From the NCBI GenBank assembly GCA_028095005.1, contig CM051462.1:118968752-119032751 (forward strand): a DNA stretch of 64,000 nt, written 5' to 3'. The DNA comes from Rhynchospora pubera. Taxonomy: Eukaryota > Streptophyta > Magnoliopsida > Poales > Cyperaceae. Shown here in pieces: positions 11,601 through 24,216 of this stretch. The first letter of the stretch is position 1. Each line of letters begins with the position of its first letter. The position numbers and the translations under genes are program-made. The notes under the pieces are model-generated. The model made no database searches and was not told the origin of the DNA. It saw only the letters and a program-made list of their open reading frames with translations.

Positions 11601-14600
11601 GAATAATACACGGGTGATTCGTATTGTTAATTTTTCAGCATATGTTGTATAATATATCTTGAACTTTCAGCCTATGGCAGCAAGCAGGGAGATCAGGGAG
11701 AAGGGCCAAACCATCATTAGCAATCTATGTTGCTTTTGAGGGACCTCTAGATCAGTATTTCATGAAATTTCCAAATAAGCTGTTTGGACGACCAATTGAG
11801 CATTGCCAAGTCGACTCACGTAATCCAAAGGTCTTCTTTTATGTCAGAAAATTTTGTGTTTGCAAACCTTACAATCATTTGTCTAAAAATGAGAGAGAAC
11901 TGTTTTCGAGTGCACTCATTTTATAATGCATGATTTCAAATTCTTTGTTTCTTTTTCATTTTTGTTAATTAGTAGGCAACATGCCTGACTTGTTGGGACT
12001 TGATTAGTTGAGTAATTTGGCATTTCAACTAATGCTGGTCATCCTTCCTGGATGGCTTCTTTAAAAAAAAAAAAATGAAAAGCAGGTAACACGCCTACTA
12101 TCAGATAACGGTAACTTTGATATGTCTATATCTAAGAAGACAACAATTTGAAAAATCGTGGAGAGACTTTTTTCAAGTTTTAAAATTTTTGCTATTTTTA
12201 CTTAATTTTTTTGTCTTCCTTTATCTATTAGGTTCTTGAACAACATCTCACATGTGCTGCGAAGGAATTACCACTTTGTTTGCAATATGATGAAAAATAT
12301 TTCAGTTTTGGTCTACAACAGGCAATGTCAGCTCTAAGAAACTTGGGCCATCTTGGTAATAATCCTAGTGGTGACCTGTCGAAAAGTATGTGGAGTTATA
12401 TTGGCCCAGAGGTAGGTTTCTTCTTTAATCTATCTCATCTCAGTTCTACCTTGTTTTCATCTATTGTGCATGGTGTATTTGCATGTTGAAATTTTGGTTG
12501 TCTTTTTTTTTTTTGGCAGAAAAACCCTTCACATGGAATCAGCTTACGAGCAATTGAGAATGAGAAATACATTGTTTTAGATAAGTCAACCAATAAAGTA
12601 CTTGAGGAAATTGAAGAAAGCAGGGCTTTTTTTCAGGTACTTCATCCCTTGCCACTCATCAAAATGCAGAACGATAGGAATTACAATATAAACTAATAAC
12701 AAAGTAATTGTAAGATTTGTTTCTGAGAATCACAATGACAGTACTGATAGATCTAGTCGTAACAATTAAAAAGAACTATGATCGATTTTACTACTGATAC
12801 TGAAATTTGCAAGAAACTTGTTGAAAGTTCCTTTTTCTTTAGGATAGGTCTATGAAGGTGCTGTATACCTGAATCAAGGCATAACTTATTTGGTAGATGA
12901 ACTTCAGTTGTCTACAAAGACTGCATTATGCCATAAAGCTGACTTAAAATATTATACAAAAACTCGTGACTACACCGACATCCATGTGGTTGGAGGTGAT
13001 CTTGTATGTCTCTTTTACTTCATCAAGCATTTATTGAATTGTTCTGAAACATGAAATCATTAGTAGACAGCACCAAAACTAATTTTTTTACCAATTTTTC
13101 CTCCACAAAAAGACAGATGAACTATGACTATTAATTAATTGTATTTTCATTGGGAAATTTCAGGCCTACCCTCTTGTGAATAACTTTGAATCTGAGCATG
13201 TGAAATCAAGAGCGCAGGCAAATAATTGCAATGTAACAACTAGTTGGTTTGGCTTTTACAAAATATGGAAAGCAAGCAATCAGATATTTGACAGCGTGGG
13301 GCTTTCTCTCCCTTCATATTCATATGATTCACAGGTATGCTTCTCTTATTCCATGTTTTGCTCTACCTTGATAAGTATGATTATAATTAATAATATAATT
13401 TATTAACTAAAAGAGCTGTGCTCAAATGCATCAGGGTACTTTAGTAGTATTGTTTTTATGGTACATCCTTTTTGGTACACTTTTAAGGCACATGCTGTGT
13501 TAGACATAAATGGGCAGGCATATTTATACTGTTGTTACTGACTCTCTTATATGCAAAATTTTATTGGAAAATTTGAAAACTAGACTTGGAAGTGTCTAAT
13601 GAAGACTCAACTTACAAAAGCATAAATATTAATAATGAAATATCACTTAGGAAGTAGTCTATAGTTTCTAATGGTGCTATACTTGTCAATAGTTAAATCT
13701 TAACTTTTTTGGGAACATTTCTCTTTCATGATTTCCTGATCAACAAGGCGGCATGGATAAGAGTTCCTGAATCAGCGAAGAAAGCAGTTGAGGCACAGGA
13801 CCTTGTGTTCAGATATGGCTTACATGCTGCTTCCCACGCACTTGTCAACGTGGCACCGCTTTACATAACTTGCAATGGTTCTGATTTAGGGACAGAGTGT
13901 GCTAATCCCCATGATAAACGTGTGATTCCTGAGAGGATTTTGTTGTATGACCGGCATCCTGGTGGCATTGGTCTTGCTTGGCAGGTGAAATTCTTATTTT
14001 GTTGTATGGCTGTGGCTGAATTCCAGCTATAAAAAAATAGTGTTAAATAATTTTGTGTTTGCTATCCTTACTCCCTACCCTCAAAAAAAAAAAAATTGTG
14101 TTTGCTAGTTTTATCCTCAAAAAAAAAAAAAGAAAAAAAAAACTGATTTTTTTATTGGATTTCAATATTCAGTGTTGATAAATAACTAGGTGAGATAAAA
14201 TAAGAACAACAGGATGTGCAAGTCTAAAAAAATTATGTTATGTGGGATGGTCAAATTAGAATTTTTCTGGAGGATAGTATACTTGTGCTTATTTTGGGCC
14301 ACAGTAGGGACAGCCAGATAACTTTATGTCACCTCTGTAAGGTGGCATACATAACTTATCCCACTCATAGCTTGGGCCCTTCCTGCTTTATTGCACACAA
14401 GGAATGCTTGTTTGGCATCATAAATGTAGGACAAGTGTTATCCATCCAGGTTACTGCACAACCAAACAAAAGTTGACTTGTAGGATGATAGTCTTATAGT
14501 TTTATAGTGACTACCTCTCATTAGTCAGAATAATTGTATGCCTGGTCAATCTGATAATGCTGAGTTCTGATGACAGTATAAACACAAAAAGAAAATCACC

Positions 14601-15075
14601 AAAACAGCATCAAATGATTAGCATGCTTCGATATTTGACAATGCCACAGGAAGGGTGTGCCATTTTAATTGATGATATAAACATTGACTACATTATGAAA
14701 AGTATAATATACCAACAGTTGCTTACTTTGTCAAAAAAAATATGCTGGTGGCTCTTTCTGCTGTTAAAACGAAATTAGCAAATATTTTGTTTTACGTTGG
14801 GCTACTAGAGATGTATGATTATATTATTTCACACTCTTTAACAGGTTCAAGCACTCTTTGGCGAACTCTTGATTGCTGCATTGGAGCTGGTATCCACCTG
14901 TAGCTGCGTGGCCCCCACTGGTTGTCCCAATTGTGTCCAGACACCGGCATGTGATGAGTATAATGAGGTCTTAAATAAAGAAGCAGCTATCATAATCCTC
15001 AAGGGTATAATTGAAGCAGAGAAGTGTTATTTTGAGCAAAGAAATGATGGACATGAAAACTCTGGCCAGGTTTGA
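5675..15075 (+). CDS. HRQ1: HRQ1-like ATP-dependent DNA helicase, 24 exons
   Basis: This looks like a 3'-5' superfamily 2 helicase of the RecQ4/HRQ1 group, which acts in the nucleus in DNA repair. Exons read from splice sites: 5675-5824, 5937-6596, 7021-7120, 7203-7300, 7388-7522, 7723-7791, 7869-7991, 8070-8219, 8356-8490, 8589-8668, 8804-8898, 9785-9852, 9958-10059, 10160-10221, 10582-10689, 11016-11091, 11260-11396, 11671-11830, 12232-12411, 12520-12636, 12848-13003, 13164-13334, 13748-13984, 14845-15075. They total 3600 nt and 1199 aa with phases agreeing. A ubiquitin-like N-terminus (about 1-85) precedes the helicase core: Walker A TSSGKS near 464-469, DEAH at 572-575, and motif VI QAGRSGRR near 787-794. 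The C-terminal DUF1998/MZB region has Cys1142, 1144, 1150, 1153 and 1159, a likely zinc site. Exon 5 has a CAGAAG tandem acceptor. Exons 3 and 14 are the least certain. No stop or frameshift was found, so the gene appears functional. Confidence 0.9.
9003..9025 (+). repeat. Homopolymer run of 23 G in a helicase intron
   Basis: Intron 11 (8899-9784) of the helicase contains a CT/T-rich tract (about 8925-8955) and then 23 consecutive G. The length is likely to be polymorphic or misread, and the transcript could form a G-quadruplex. Confidence 0.9.
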
Positions 15076-15907
15076 AGGGCCTGAAAGTAAATGTTTGAAG
15101 TCAAGTGGCCTAAAGCAATAAAGTTGGTCATGTTTTTTTTTTTTAAAAAATGGATTTATCTTATGTTGGTATATGAAACTTGACATCGGTAAGTTAGGAC
15201 CTAACGATATCTATTTCTTTCTTTTTTATTTTTTGTTTGAGGGTCAGGTGGCAATCACCACTCACCAGGCCGACAGATTTTATTAAGATATCTATTTCGT
15301 TTACTAGGTTGGAGAAAATATTGGGAGACCTTTATGTCTCTGTCAATATTAATCTTCACTTATCAGAAAGGACACCTCATGTGACACCTCATGTGCTTGC
15401 AATAGTGATAAGTCTGACGCGGAGGTTTAGAGATAAATTAAAAAAAACTTAATTTTTTTATAAGCTAATGAAAAAAACATTCAAACGGAAAGCTATGCAC
15501 AAATCTAAACTACAGCACCTAAACAAATTACAGATGACAAAAGATCAAAACTGACATAAAGAATCCGAACAGCTGTGCTGATTAAAAGAATCAGCAAATA
15601 TTCCAACTGTTGTTACACTATAGTCTATGATGAAATTGTAGCTTTCTTTCCTTTGCATGTTGTCAGATGGGTTCCATAGAAGCTGGACTTCATCAAAGTT
15701 GTATTATTACTTCGTTTCAGATTAATGCTATGTTCCACTGTGACGAGTCACTGCAATCTTGACCTCTATTCTTTAGTTTGTAGAAATGCAGGCACCTGAT
15801 ACTGCTTGTATGGAACTAGTGCGTTGACTCCCTACACATTTTCAACACAAAAAAAGAAGTCTGGAACTCTGGATTCAACATGCAACATACCCAGGCGAAA
15901 TCCTACC
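15076..15907. other. Convergent 3' flanks of helicase and NF-YB genes
   Basis: Both neighbouring genes end into this spacer. It should contain both 3' UTRs. I see no gene or repeat of note. Confidence 0.55.
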
Positions 15908-16459
15908 TTACGGCCTTCCGAAAGCCCCTGAGGAAGAACCACCAGTACCACCACCCCCATATCCAAAGCCTCTAGCTCTCATTTGCTGATAATACACCTC
16001 CTGTTCACGTAGCAGTCCTGGTACCATCGGTACAGACTGCGCTGTCATACCCATAACACCAGCATGAATATTGGCCCCCTCAACAACACCTCCTTCCTTT
16101 GGTGGACCCACTCTATCCCCTTCCAGCTCTCTAAACCTCTGCAAATACACCTTTAACGGTTCAACATATTCTTCAAACCCTAAAGTGGTCATGGCCCAAA
16201 TGAGATCATCGCCATTCACAGTCTTCCTCTTCTCTCTCTGGCATTTGTCAGATGCCTCGCCGGTGATGAAGCTGATGAACTCTGAGACGCACTCCTGCAT
16301 CGTCTCCTTGGCATCTTTGGAGATCTTTGCATTGGCCGGGAGTGCCCGTTTCATTATCCGACTGACGTTTGCAATTGGCAGAAAGCGGTCTTGCTCCCGT
16401 AGAGACAAGAGCTCATGTGCACTCGTTTGTCCACCAGAGTCGTTATCGGAATCCGCCAT
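15908..16459 (-). CDS. NF-YB transcription factor subunit, NF-YB3-like
   Basis: This is the histone-fold B subunit of the CCAAT-binding complex. It pairs with NF-YC in a histone-like dimer that recruits NF-YA, or a CONSTANS-type protein in flowering control. The chosen ATG at 16459 gives 183 aa beginning MADSDNDSGG, as I remember Arabidopsis NF-YB3. A further in-frame extension to 16528 starts at a non-ATG codon or lies in the 5' UTR and was not used. The conserved core covers about residues 22-112: REQDRFLPIANVSRIMK, then QECVSEFISFITGEAS, then EKRKTVNGDDLIWAM. Lys48 in KISKDAKE, where LEC1-type subunits have Asp, places it in the non-LEC1 class. The C-terminus is Gly/Met-rich and low in complexity. 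The gene has no intron, which is normal for this family. Flowering or drought roles are inference from relatives. Confidence 0.95.
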   Translation of the reverse strand: MADSDNDSGGQTSAHELLSLREQDRFLPIANVSRIMKRALPANAKISKDAKETMQECVSEFISFITGEASDKCQREKRKTVNGDDLIWAMTTLGFEEYVEPLKVYLQRFRELEGDRVGPPKEGGVVEGANIHAGVMGMTAQSVPMVPGLLREQEVYYQQMRARGFGYGGGGTGGSSSGAFGRP

Positions 16460-16978
16460 GAAAAGTGAGCTGAGAGGTGAGAACTTGAGATGGATGGGGG
16501 TTTGAGGAGGTGTTTTTTTTTTTCCCAAAAGTTTTTTAAAAAAATTATCTGAGGGGGAAGAGGAGAAATAGGATATGGATATCTATGACTCTAGCAAATC
16601 TAATGAAACAGAAGAAGAAGAAAAGATAGAATAACTGCTCTTTAGATGATTTCAAGAAAGGAAAAATCTGACAGTTTTTCTTTTTCTATTTTTTTTGGCT
16701 GAAGAAAAAAAATAATGGTGACTCAAAATTTGAACAATTCAACTAAACCAAAAGAGAGACAACCTATACATACAACAGACTCCATCCAGAACTTGTAGGA
16801 AAAGAAAGGCAGGTGAGGTAAAGAGGTGTAGGTAACGTTTGGCCAAGGAACTATGAAAAATGTTACTGGGATCAAATCAGTATTTATTCCTCTTGGAGAA
16901 GCAGAGTGGAAGAAAGGAGAGGGAAAGTTTCGGAGTGACAGACTGACAGGTTCCGTTGGATCCGGGCATAGAAACTGA

Positions 16979-17070
16979 CACGTGGACGAATGGTTACCGT
17001 TTATTAAATGATAAGCAGTGACGAGTGCGGCCAGTAGGAGCCCTTCACGGCCGTCGATGCGGAGCACGTG
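16979..17070. promoter_or_regulatory. Two G-box motifs upstream of NF-YB
   Basis: CACGTG occurs at 16979-16984 and 17065-17070, about 520 and 610 bp upstream of the NF-YB ATG. G-boxes bind bZIP and bHLH (including PIF) factors. A role here is inferred from position only. Confidence 0.4.
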
Positions 17071-17109
17071 CACCCGATCGAAGCGTTCATTGGCTGTGGA
17101 GGGGTCCAT

Positions 17110-18149
17110 GGAATCAATCTGTCTGAATTCTCGATGAACCGGGTCTTTTTTTTAATACGTGAACCGCTTACCTAGCATTTTATTTTGGTTATTAAATCGG
17201 TTCCGGTAATTCGGATTTGGGAGTTCTACTAATTAAATGAAAAGACTTTTATGAAGATAATTTAAAGTCTTACAGTGAGTTGACGGCTTGGAGGATTCAA
17301 GAATGACTTTTTCGTTTATACAATTATTTTATAAATTATAAGGAATACAAGTGTCAAGCTAAAATAAAAAAAATATTTCAAAATGAGGAGTGATATATAC
17401 AATTATTTTCCTCAAGAAAAACATTAGTATGACTTTATTTTTCTTTATTGCTCATAACAACTTATGAGAGAAATGTAATATTTTTTTATTAACTAGACCT
17501 TAACATACTTATCTTTGTTCTACGGTCAATGTAAAATATTTTATTCAATTATTCATTTTTTAAGAAGACTTTATTGTGGCATGTTAATATCAAAATTATA
17601 AATTTAATTTTGTTTATTGTTATTCTTTGAATCTATACATACATACAAGATAGGCGAGTATTTATATTAACAAAATGTGTGAGAACGTCATCAATACTTA
17701 ATTGATGAAATTTTGTGAATTGTGTTTTCGGTTCACACTTAAGTAAAGGACACGAAGCCCAAATAATTACAGGATCCCCGGAGCTGTGTATCTGAAATAT
17801 TATCTCTTGATAAGACTTTTCTAAACATTAAGAGGTGGGTTAGTAGTTTAATTACACAATTAAGCCGCCCACTAATTGTCTAACGCGTTCTAAATCACAT
17901 CATCAACCCAGATAGCGATTTCCAATTTATTATCTAAGGATATGTTTTCCATCACCAAATTCGCACTTGGCTATCAACCAACATAGCCTTTTAAGCCCTA
18001 TAACATACAGTTTAACCTTTTTAAGTCCAGTTTTATTTTTTAATCCCCATACATAGTTGTATGTTACAAAATATAATTTTTTTGTTAGCCTACAGTTGTG
18101 TAGTAATTTGGCCTATTTCTTCATTTTTCGCCTTTACATTATTATTATT

Positions 18150-18188
<39 letters not shown>

Positions 18189-19198
18189 ACCATTTTCACC
18201 TTTGCTATTTCTTTTTTCTTTTTACTTTATTTATCATTCTTAATTTCTACAAGACTTTTTCCCTATTTATTTAGTTATCATTATTTATTTTCTACAAGAC
18301 CTTTCTTTATATTTAGTTAGTTATCATTCTTTATTTTCTACAAGACGAAGCTACTCAAATTAACTAATCGGAAAATCCACAATAGATTTCTTATTGTGTT
18401 GTTTGCTCTGATTGTTCTTATATTTCTGTTTGTGTGTATTTGTTGTCTTTCTTGTTTCAATAGCTCTATAATATAATTTTCTAACCTTTGTTATATATTT
18501 TTTTCAATAATTGAGTCTTCATACAACACGACCCGGCATTGTGGACCAATTTATGTATTAAGTTTAGGCATGATGTATGGTCCAGTATGGATAAACATCT
18601 ACATATGTAATACTTGAAGGATTGGCATGTAAGCAGCGGAGGCAGAGAACTTCATAATGAAGACCAACAGTACAATTCTATAGATCATATATCATAATTT
18701 AAACTTTAACCTGCCATCTACAACCCTCAGAAGTCGCTTCAATCTCACTTTTAAAAGTACGAAAATCATGGTGAGCTATCTTATAAAATAAATAGGGACC
18801 AATCTTATAAAACACTATTAGTACATAAACTTGCACAGGTTTGTAAGAATATGTAGACGTGCACACGCCCCGGCATACACATGGCAGCTTAATAATCTCA
18901 ATTACTTCTTGTGTTCCCAAAGTTGTACTTGACTACTTGCATTCTTCCATTATAATCATGACACATATACAGTAGTAAGCTCCTCAACGTTATAAGAGGA
19001 AACAAAAATGAAAAGAAGATAGTGGTAGCCTACTCTTGAAGGACAGGTTGCATGCAAAACTACCATGTTGAAATACAACCAAGACTATTTATAATAACAA
19101 ACATTAGGCTGCATTAAATTTGAACAGAGACTTAGCAAAGAGCTTTCTTACAATTCTTATTTTCATTTTTCATCTCGTTTCTATTCTTCTTTTTCCTT
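17110..19198. other. AT-rich intergenic region with a microsatellite
   Basis: No gene seen. A compound microsatellite, ATT repeats followed by about 13 GTT repeats, sits at about 18139-18184. Short repeats of TTTATTTTCTACAAGAC occur at about 18280-18345. The right end contains the 3' flank of the DEK gene. Confidence 0.6.
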
Positions 19199-22100
19199 TT
19201 AATTTTCTTCATGATCTTCCAGCTCTAGGATATTATCAGCAAGTCTATATAGGCCTTCTTCTATCATGACCTTTATTGCATCTTTTCTGGGTGACATATC
19301 CATTTCAAAATGCTCATCTAAGAAAAGGGTAATTAAATCAATTAATTGTTTCTCCATCCTCCACTTTGGTTTCTGTAATGTCTGTGTGGCAACGCTGGCG
19401 ATTTTACTTGTCATCCACATTTCAGAGCACAGAAAAAAATAATAATAATAAATAATACTTGAAGCCAATATCAGATTGTAAGCAACATTAGAGTTGCCAA
19501 TTATATATATATATATATTTTTTATCTATTTAATGGAGACACACTTAATGTGGTTAAGCAAGATTGGTACCCTGAAGATACCATTTTCCACATTTGAAAC
19601 AACAATAGATGTTTAGTGGGAGACCATACCTAATTCCTCTAGGACATCTGTAAATGTTGCCTGCAAAGATGAAAAAAGATTGGAAAAAATAATATAAAAT
19701 TAGTTCAATATTATTTAATCATAATACTGAATAACCAGTCAACCAAACCAAATTAAAGTTATATTTAGAGCTCAGTGTTAGGAATCCACTTAAACCAAAT
19801 AAAGAAATGCAATAATGCTGGCATTGAAATGGTGCCCTCATGCATGTGTTCAGCAACATAAATCATAAATGTAATGTCTCAAACTCTCAATTTAAGATGG
19901 TAGTGATTGATGCATACCAAATACAAAATACAGCAGACAACCTACTTTATGGTAATAAAATTTTTCCAGTTCTGTCCCTGATCTATTAGTAATGAAGCAA
20001 AGCACAAGTAATTTAAGCATGTACCGTAGTGATATCTATCCTTTCCAAAATAATGGAAATAGCATTTTGAACTTCCAAACAGCTCGGGTCACACCACTCT
20101 TTCGGTGGTTTATCACCTCCATTAGCAACCCTACTTTCTGGAAAGTTCAACTCATATTACAAATGGCATCATTAAATTTTTAGGCAGCATTTGTTTGGAT
20201 AACATAAATTTGGGAAGGAAAAGTTAATTCTGTGGGAGCAATTTGCAAGAGTTACTTTGGGTAAGAGAATTACAGGCTTTGGTTGCTCTTACTCAATTTA
20301 TATATAGTCAATGTTAAATGAAAGAAAAGCCTTTTCAGATGTTTGTGCATAAAAATAGTGATTTCTTTGCAAATTTGACATCAAATATGCCAGGATATAT
20401 AATCCAGAGATTCCGGACAGTTTGGAGAATAAATTATAAGAAGATTATTTTGAATTAACTTTTATAATCTTTCAATCCAGACAATTAATATCATAATATG
20501 ACACTAATGCCCTCTCCCTCAACCCCCTCCCAACCCCCCTCTGTGTTTGTTGAATTCTGTCTTTAGCAATCTACACACGATGGGCTTTGGGAAAATTTCA
20601 GATTTTAAGACCCAACCCAATTTATAATAGGACATACCAGTATGTTGCACAAGACAAATAATACACAGAATGACAGATAAAATAAACAAAAATGGTATAC
20701 CAGTAAATTTCTGATTTTTATTTGATTTCTCAAGCTCCCATACTGATTTCATAAGCTTCTCACTAGAACTTTTAGAATTCAACTCAAAAGAGGCAACTCC
20801 TCTTGTACCCTCATTCATGTCTGGAACGTCTTTCGACAGATTTAGACCACCATCCATGGGAGTTTCAGATACTGTGCTCTTTTTTTCTTTTTCTGAGCCC
20901 CTCATTTCCTCAGGCTCGCTACTGGTGACATTGTTGTTGGCTTCTTTGCTTTCTTCTTCGTCTTCTTCATGGACCGCCTCAAGGGAACTGCTTGTATCCA
21001 TTTCTGAAGATAATTTCTCCTATGGGAATTAAAACTGTAGTTAGATTTTTCCAAAAAATAAAAAAGGAAGATATTGAACTATGGTAATTGGCAAGGATTA
21101 CTAATTCAATCCCAGCTTGAATTCGGCTCTTGCTTTGCTATTGTTTAATTATTGCAATGTCATAAGTCTGTATTGAGTTGCAAAAAGTATGTTTCCAGAC
21201 GGGAGGGGGGAAAAATCCAAGATGCATACTACAAACAGTTAGCATGCACTAGTACAAGGGCAGTACGGTAATTCTTGGAAGACTTTTATGATTAATTTTT
21301 ACCTTAGATAGCTATGTACTTCCAACTCTTTTTGAGGTAAAAGGAACTTACTGTTGTCTCAAGCTTTCTTTTCCTTGATGGCATCTGAAAAGGCTGGAGT
21401 AAAACCCACCACCAACAACAGTGATAAAAAAGAATTAGTAATAGTAATAAATAATAATATAATTGCGACTTTACAACAAAACAATTAATAATGATTTCTC
21501 AAAACCTCTTTGTGAAAACTTTCAGCTTTCTCACTGCCATCATAGGGTGCCTCCAAAAAATTAAGCAGCAGTTGAATTATTTTTTCCTGCACTTTATCAG
21601 ATGCAAGTAGTGGTAACAAAATCAAGATCACTCTACAAGATAAATTAATACATGATGTAAAAATAAAGAAAACCTTCTTCATTCCATAGAAAGCGGTCCC
21701 TACACATATGTCAAAGACAGAGAACAGCTGTGCTAGCATTTCTCTTGTGCACCTGCAGAGTCTCTCCTTAACTTTTTCCCTTTGGTTTTCCTGTACCAAT
21801 GAGAAACAGAAAACGGCAGTGACAAGTATTACAGTACCAATCAGATTTGCATGTCAGGGCAGTCTCATAGAAAGTGCTAACCTCATCATCATGAAGCACA
21901 AATCCCGAGAAATGAAGTACATCCTTCTTATAATCTTCTACCTGCTTGTCAAAAATGATCTTACTTTTATCAAATCACCTTCCATACAATCATATTAAGT
22001 AGTTATAAAATTATAAATGATATGGAGGATCAACTTGACGTACTTCATCATTCTGTCCATATAGGATACAGTGGAGTGCGGTGAAAAATGAAAAAACCTT

Positions 22101-22783
22101 CGTTTCTAACTTAGAGACCACTGAAAAAAGTTCCATATTTAATATTTATTATTAAAAATAGACATATGGGTAAGAATTTAGTGCGATAAGAGAAAGAAAA
22201 ATGTAAAGCCTGTGCATGAAAAAAAATAAATAGAAACATCATACCATTAGGAATATCCTTCAGAGGTGTTCCCTTTCCCTGTAAGAAAACTCAATAGGAT
22301 GAAATTGTAAGTTGTAGTAGAAACCAAAAAATTGTACAAGTCAGCTACCTACCTGCCATTAGTAGTAAGGAGGCAAAATAATAATGATGATGATAAAATA
22401 AATACATTAAGGCAAATTCTGTTGTGGACTAAATTTTGTTACCGGACTTGATATAGATACTTCAATTAAAATTATGAATACAGATGAAAGATCAAGATTC
22501 AAGTCTCCTTTAAAATTTATGTCCACTATAGAATTATCCATAAATTAATTAATAAAAGTTTCAATTACCTTCTTGATCACAAACTTTTCAGTAAATTCCA
22601 CGGGTATATTCTCACTATCAGCATTATTCTCTTTTTCTGCACAAAATATGAACTCAATCAATCAAAATTGAACTATTATAGTACTGTCTTAGAAAGAAGT
22701 TTTAATTAGACTATACTTCTTATTCAATCACCTTGATTCACATCATCCTCGTCTTCAATGTGAATTTCCTCTTCATTAACCAT
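19199..22783 (-). CDS. DEK-domain chromatin-associated protein
   Basis: DEK proteins bind histones and DNA and affect chromatin topology and transcription in the nucleus. Exons on the minus strand: 22783-22732, 22636-22569, 22278-22245, 22120-22044, 21941-21882, 21790-21674, 21586-21506, 21384-21352, 21019-20701, 20137-20025, 19660-19630, then a last exon ending at 19199. Phases agree through the eleventh exon. The central domain (about residues 41-163) begins GKGTPLKDIPN and includes LHFSGFVLHDDE and a SAP-like KIIQLLLNFLEAP, all typical of plant DEK proteins. A basic PSRKRK and an acidic EEDEEES stretch follow. The C-terminal part (NAISIILERIDITT, then DEHFEMDMSPRKDAIK) resembles the DEK_C DNA-binding region. 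The join to the last exon is unresolved: no acceptor restores the phase left by the exon at 19660-19630, so a further exon is likely missing or the end is altered. The expected length is about 400 aa, which suits the family. Confidence 0.85.
20184..20490. repeat. Possible MITE in a DEK intron
   Basis: The ends look like imperfect inverted repeats: TTGTTTGGAT...AAAAGTTAATTC on the left and GAATTAACTTTTATAA...AATCCAGACAA on the right. No target duplication was identified. Confidence 0.4.
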
Positions 22784-24216
22784 TCTTATATCCTTTTGGG
22801 TCGTCACCTTTTCCCCCCTATTTTGGAACTGAATCACTAATTCAACAAAATAAACAGATAAAAATTCATTTTAATTTAGCATAAAATTAGATGAAATGCA
22901 AAAGAAAGTGGCAAACCCTCAAAATAAAAGCTAATTTGGGAAACTGAATTGAAAACTAGCGCCAAGCCGGAGGTGACAACTGTAATCTACTCAGTACTCA
23001 TTGCTCGAGTATTCTCCATTTCCAATCTTTCTCTTTGAAAATGTAATTTGCTAATAGTATAGAAAGGTAGGGATACTCACAGAACTACAGAAGATATCTC
23101 CAATGCTACTCTTTCCTCCGACACTAACGAGAAGGCATCTTATTTGGAGTGTGGCAATGCAACCAGGTGGCAGACATGGTTTGAAGAGACGGTTCGGCTC
23201 CTCTACATTGTTCAAAAATCATCTATATTTGGGGAACCGTTGATTCAAGATCATACGGTTAATATTACTTTAACCAAATGGCTGATTAGATTTGGAAGCC
23301 TAAGGAGTTATATTATCAACTGTCCGATTTAAAAGTAACGGTTTATATGTTAGGAGCAAACCCTGAATGCTTCTGATTGAAGAGTAGCCACTACCCAGGC
23401 CATACATACGCGCGTAAATCGAGAAATTGAACCAATATGCTCTACAATTGTTGACCTTACACCATCCTACAATTATTTGTAAAAGATGTGGAATGTTGAT
23501 TTTTAATTTTAATAATAACAATTGAATATTAACCCCATTACACCGGTAATAGGAATTGACAGTGGCTGTCAACTGAAACACCGGTAAAGTGTTTGGATGA
23601 CAACAAATATCGGGATAAGAATTAATTTAACAATCTAATTACGCAAGGAGGCATTTATTTATATTCTCAATTTTCTCATTCACTTAGCCAATAACCATCT
23701 CATTTTTTTACTAATAACATCTTAGTTGTATGATTTTAGGATTTTTTTGATATTATAACTAAAATAAAATCTACATTATTTTAATAAACTTTGCTTTTGG
23801 CATTTTGTTCTTTTGTAGAGTACTGTGCTTATTTTTTCTGTTGATGTACATGTTTGATTTTTTTAAACATCTTTCCAGACAATCCGCCATCATTCGGCCT
23901 TGCACTTTCGGGGGTCTCATTGATCTGTAGGGGTAAAAAAATGTTTGACCTTCTACAGTGAAAAAAAAAACAAAAACAAAAAAATAAATAACTTGATAAT
24001 CTCTTTTACTCTGCACACTGAATATTATTTTTTTTTAAAATAAAATAAAAACGTCCCTCGATTACAAGCTCAATGTACAATGTACATTAAAAAGAGGAAG
24101 TGTATAATACTTGTTCAATTTACAACACCTTTTTTATTCAGAAAAGGGAGTCCTGAATAATAACACATCTTATTGTCATGCTTAATGTTAACAATAGAAA
24201 ATTATTTGAAAGAATT
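22784..24216. other. DEK upstream region and G6PDH 3' flank
   Basis: No gene seen. The first 300 bp are the DEK promoter and 5' UTR. The last 200 bp are the probable G6PDH 3' UTR. Confidence 0.5.

Noticed and set aside
16460..16528. N-terminal extension of NF-YB
   Set aside because: No ATG in the extension; MADSDNDSGG at 16459 matches the known family start.
16723..17109. 128-codon ORF on the minus strand upstream of NF-YB
   Set aside because: No family resemblance; lies in the NF-YB promoter region and has mixed composition typical of chance.
18061..18320. ORFs of poly-Leu/Val in the GTT repeat region
   Set aside because: Products of a trinucleotide microsatellite.
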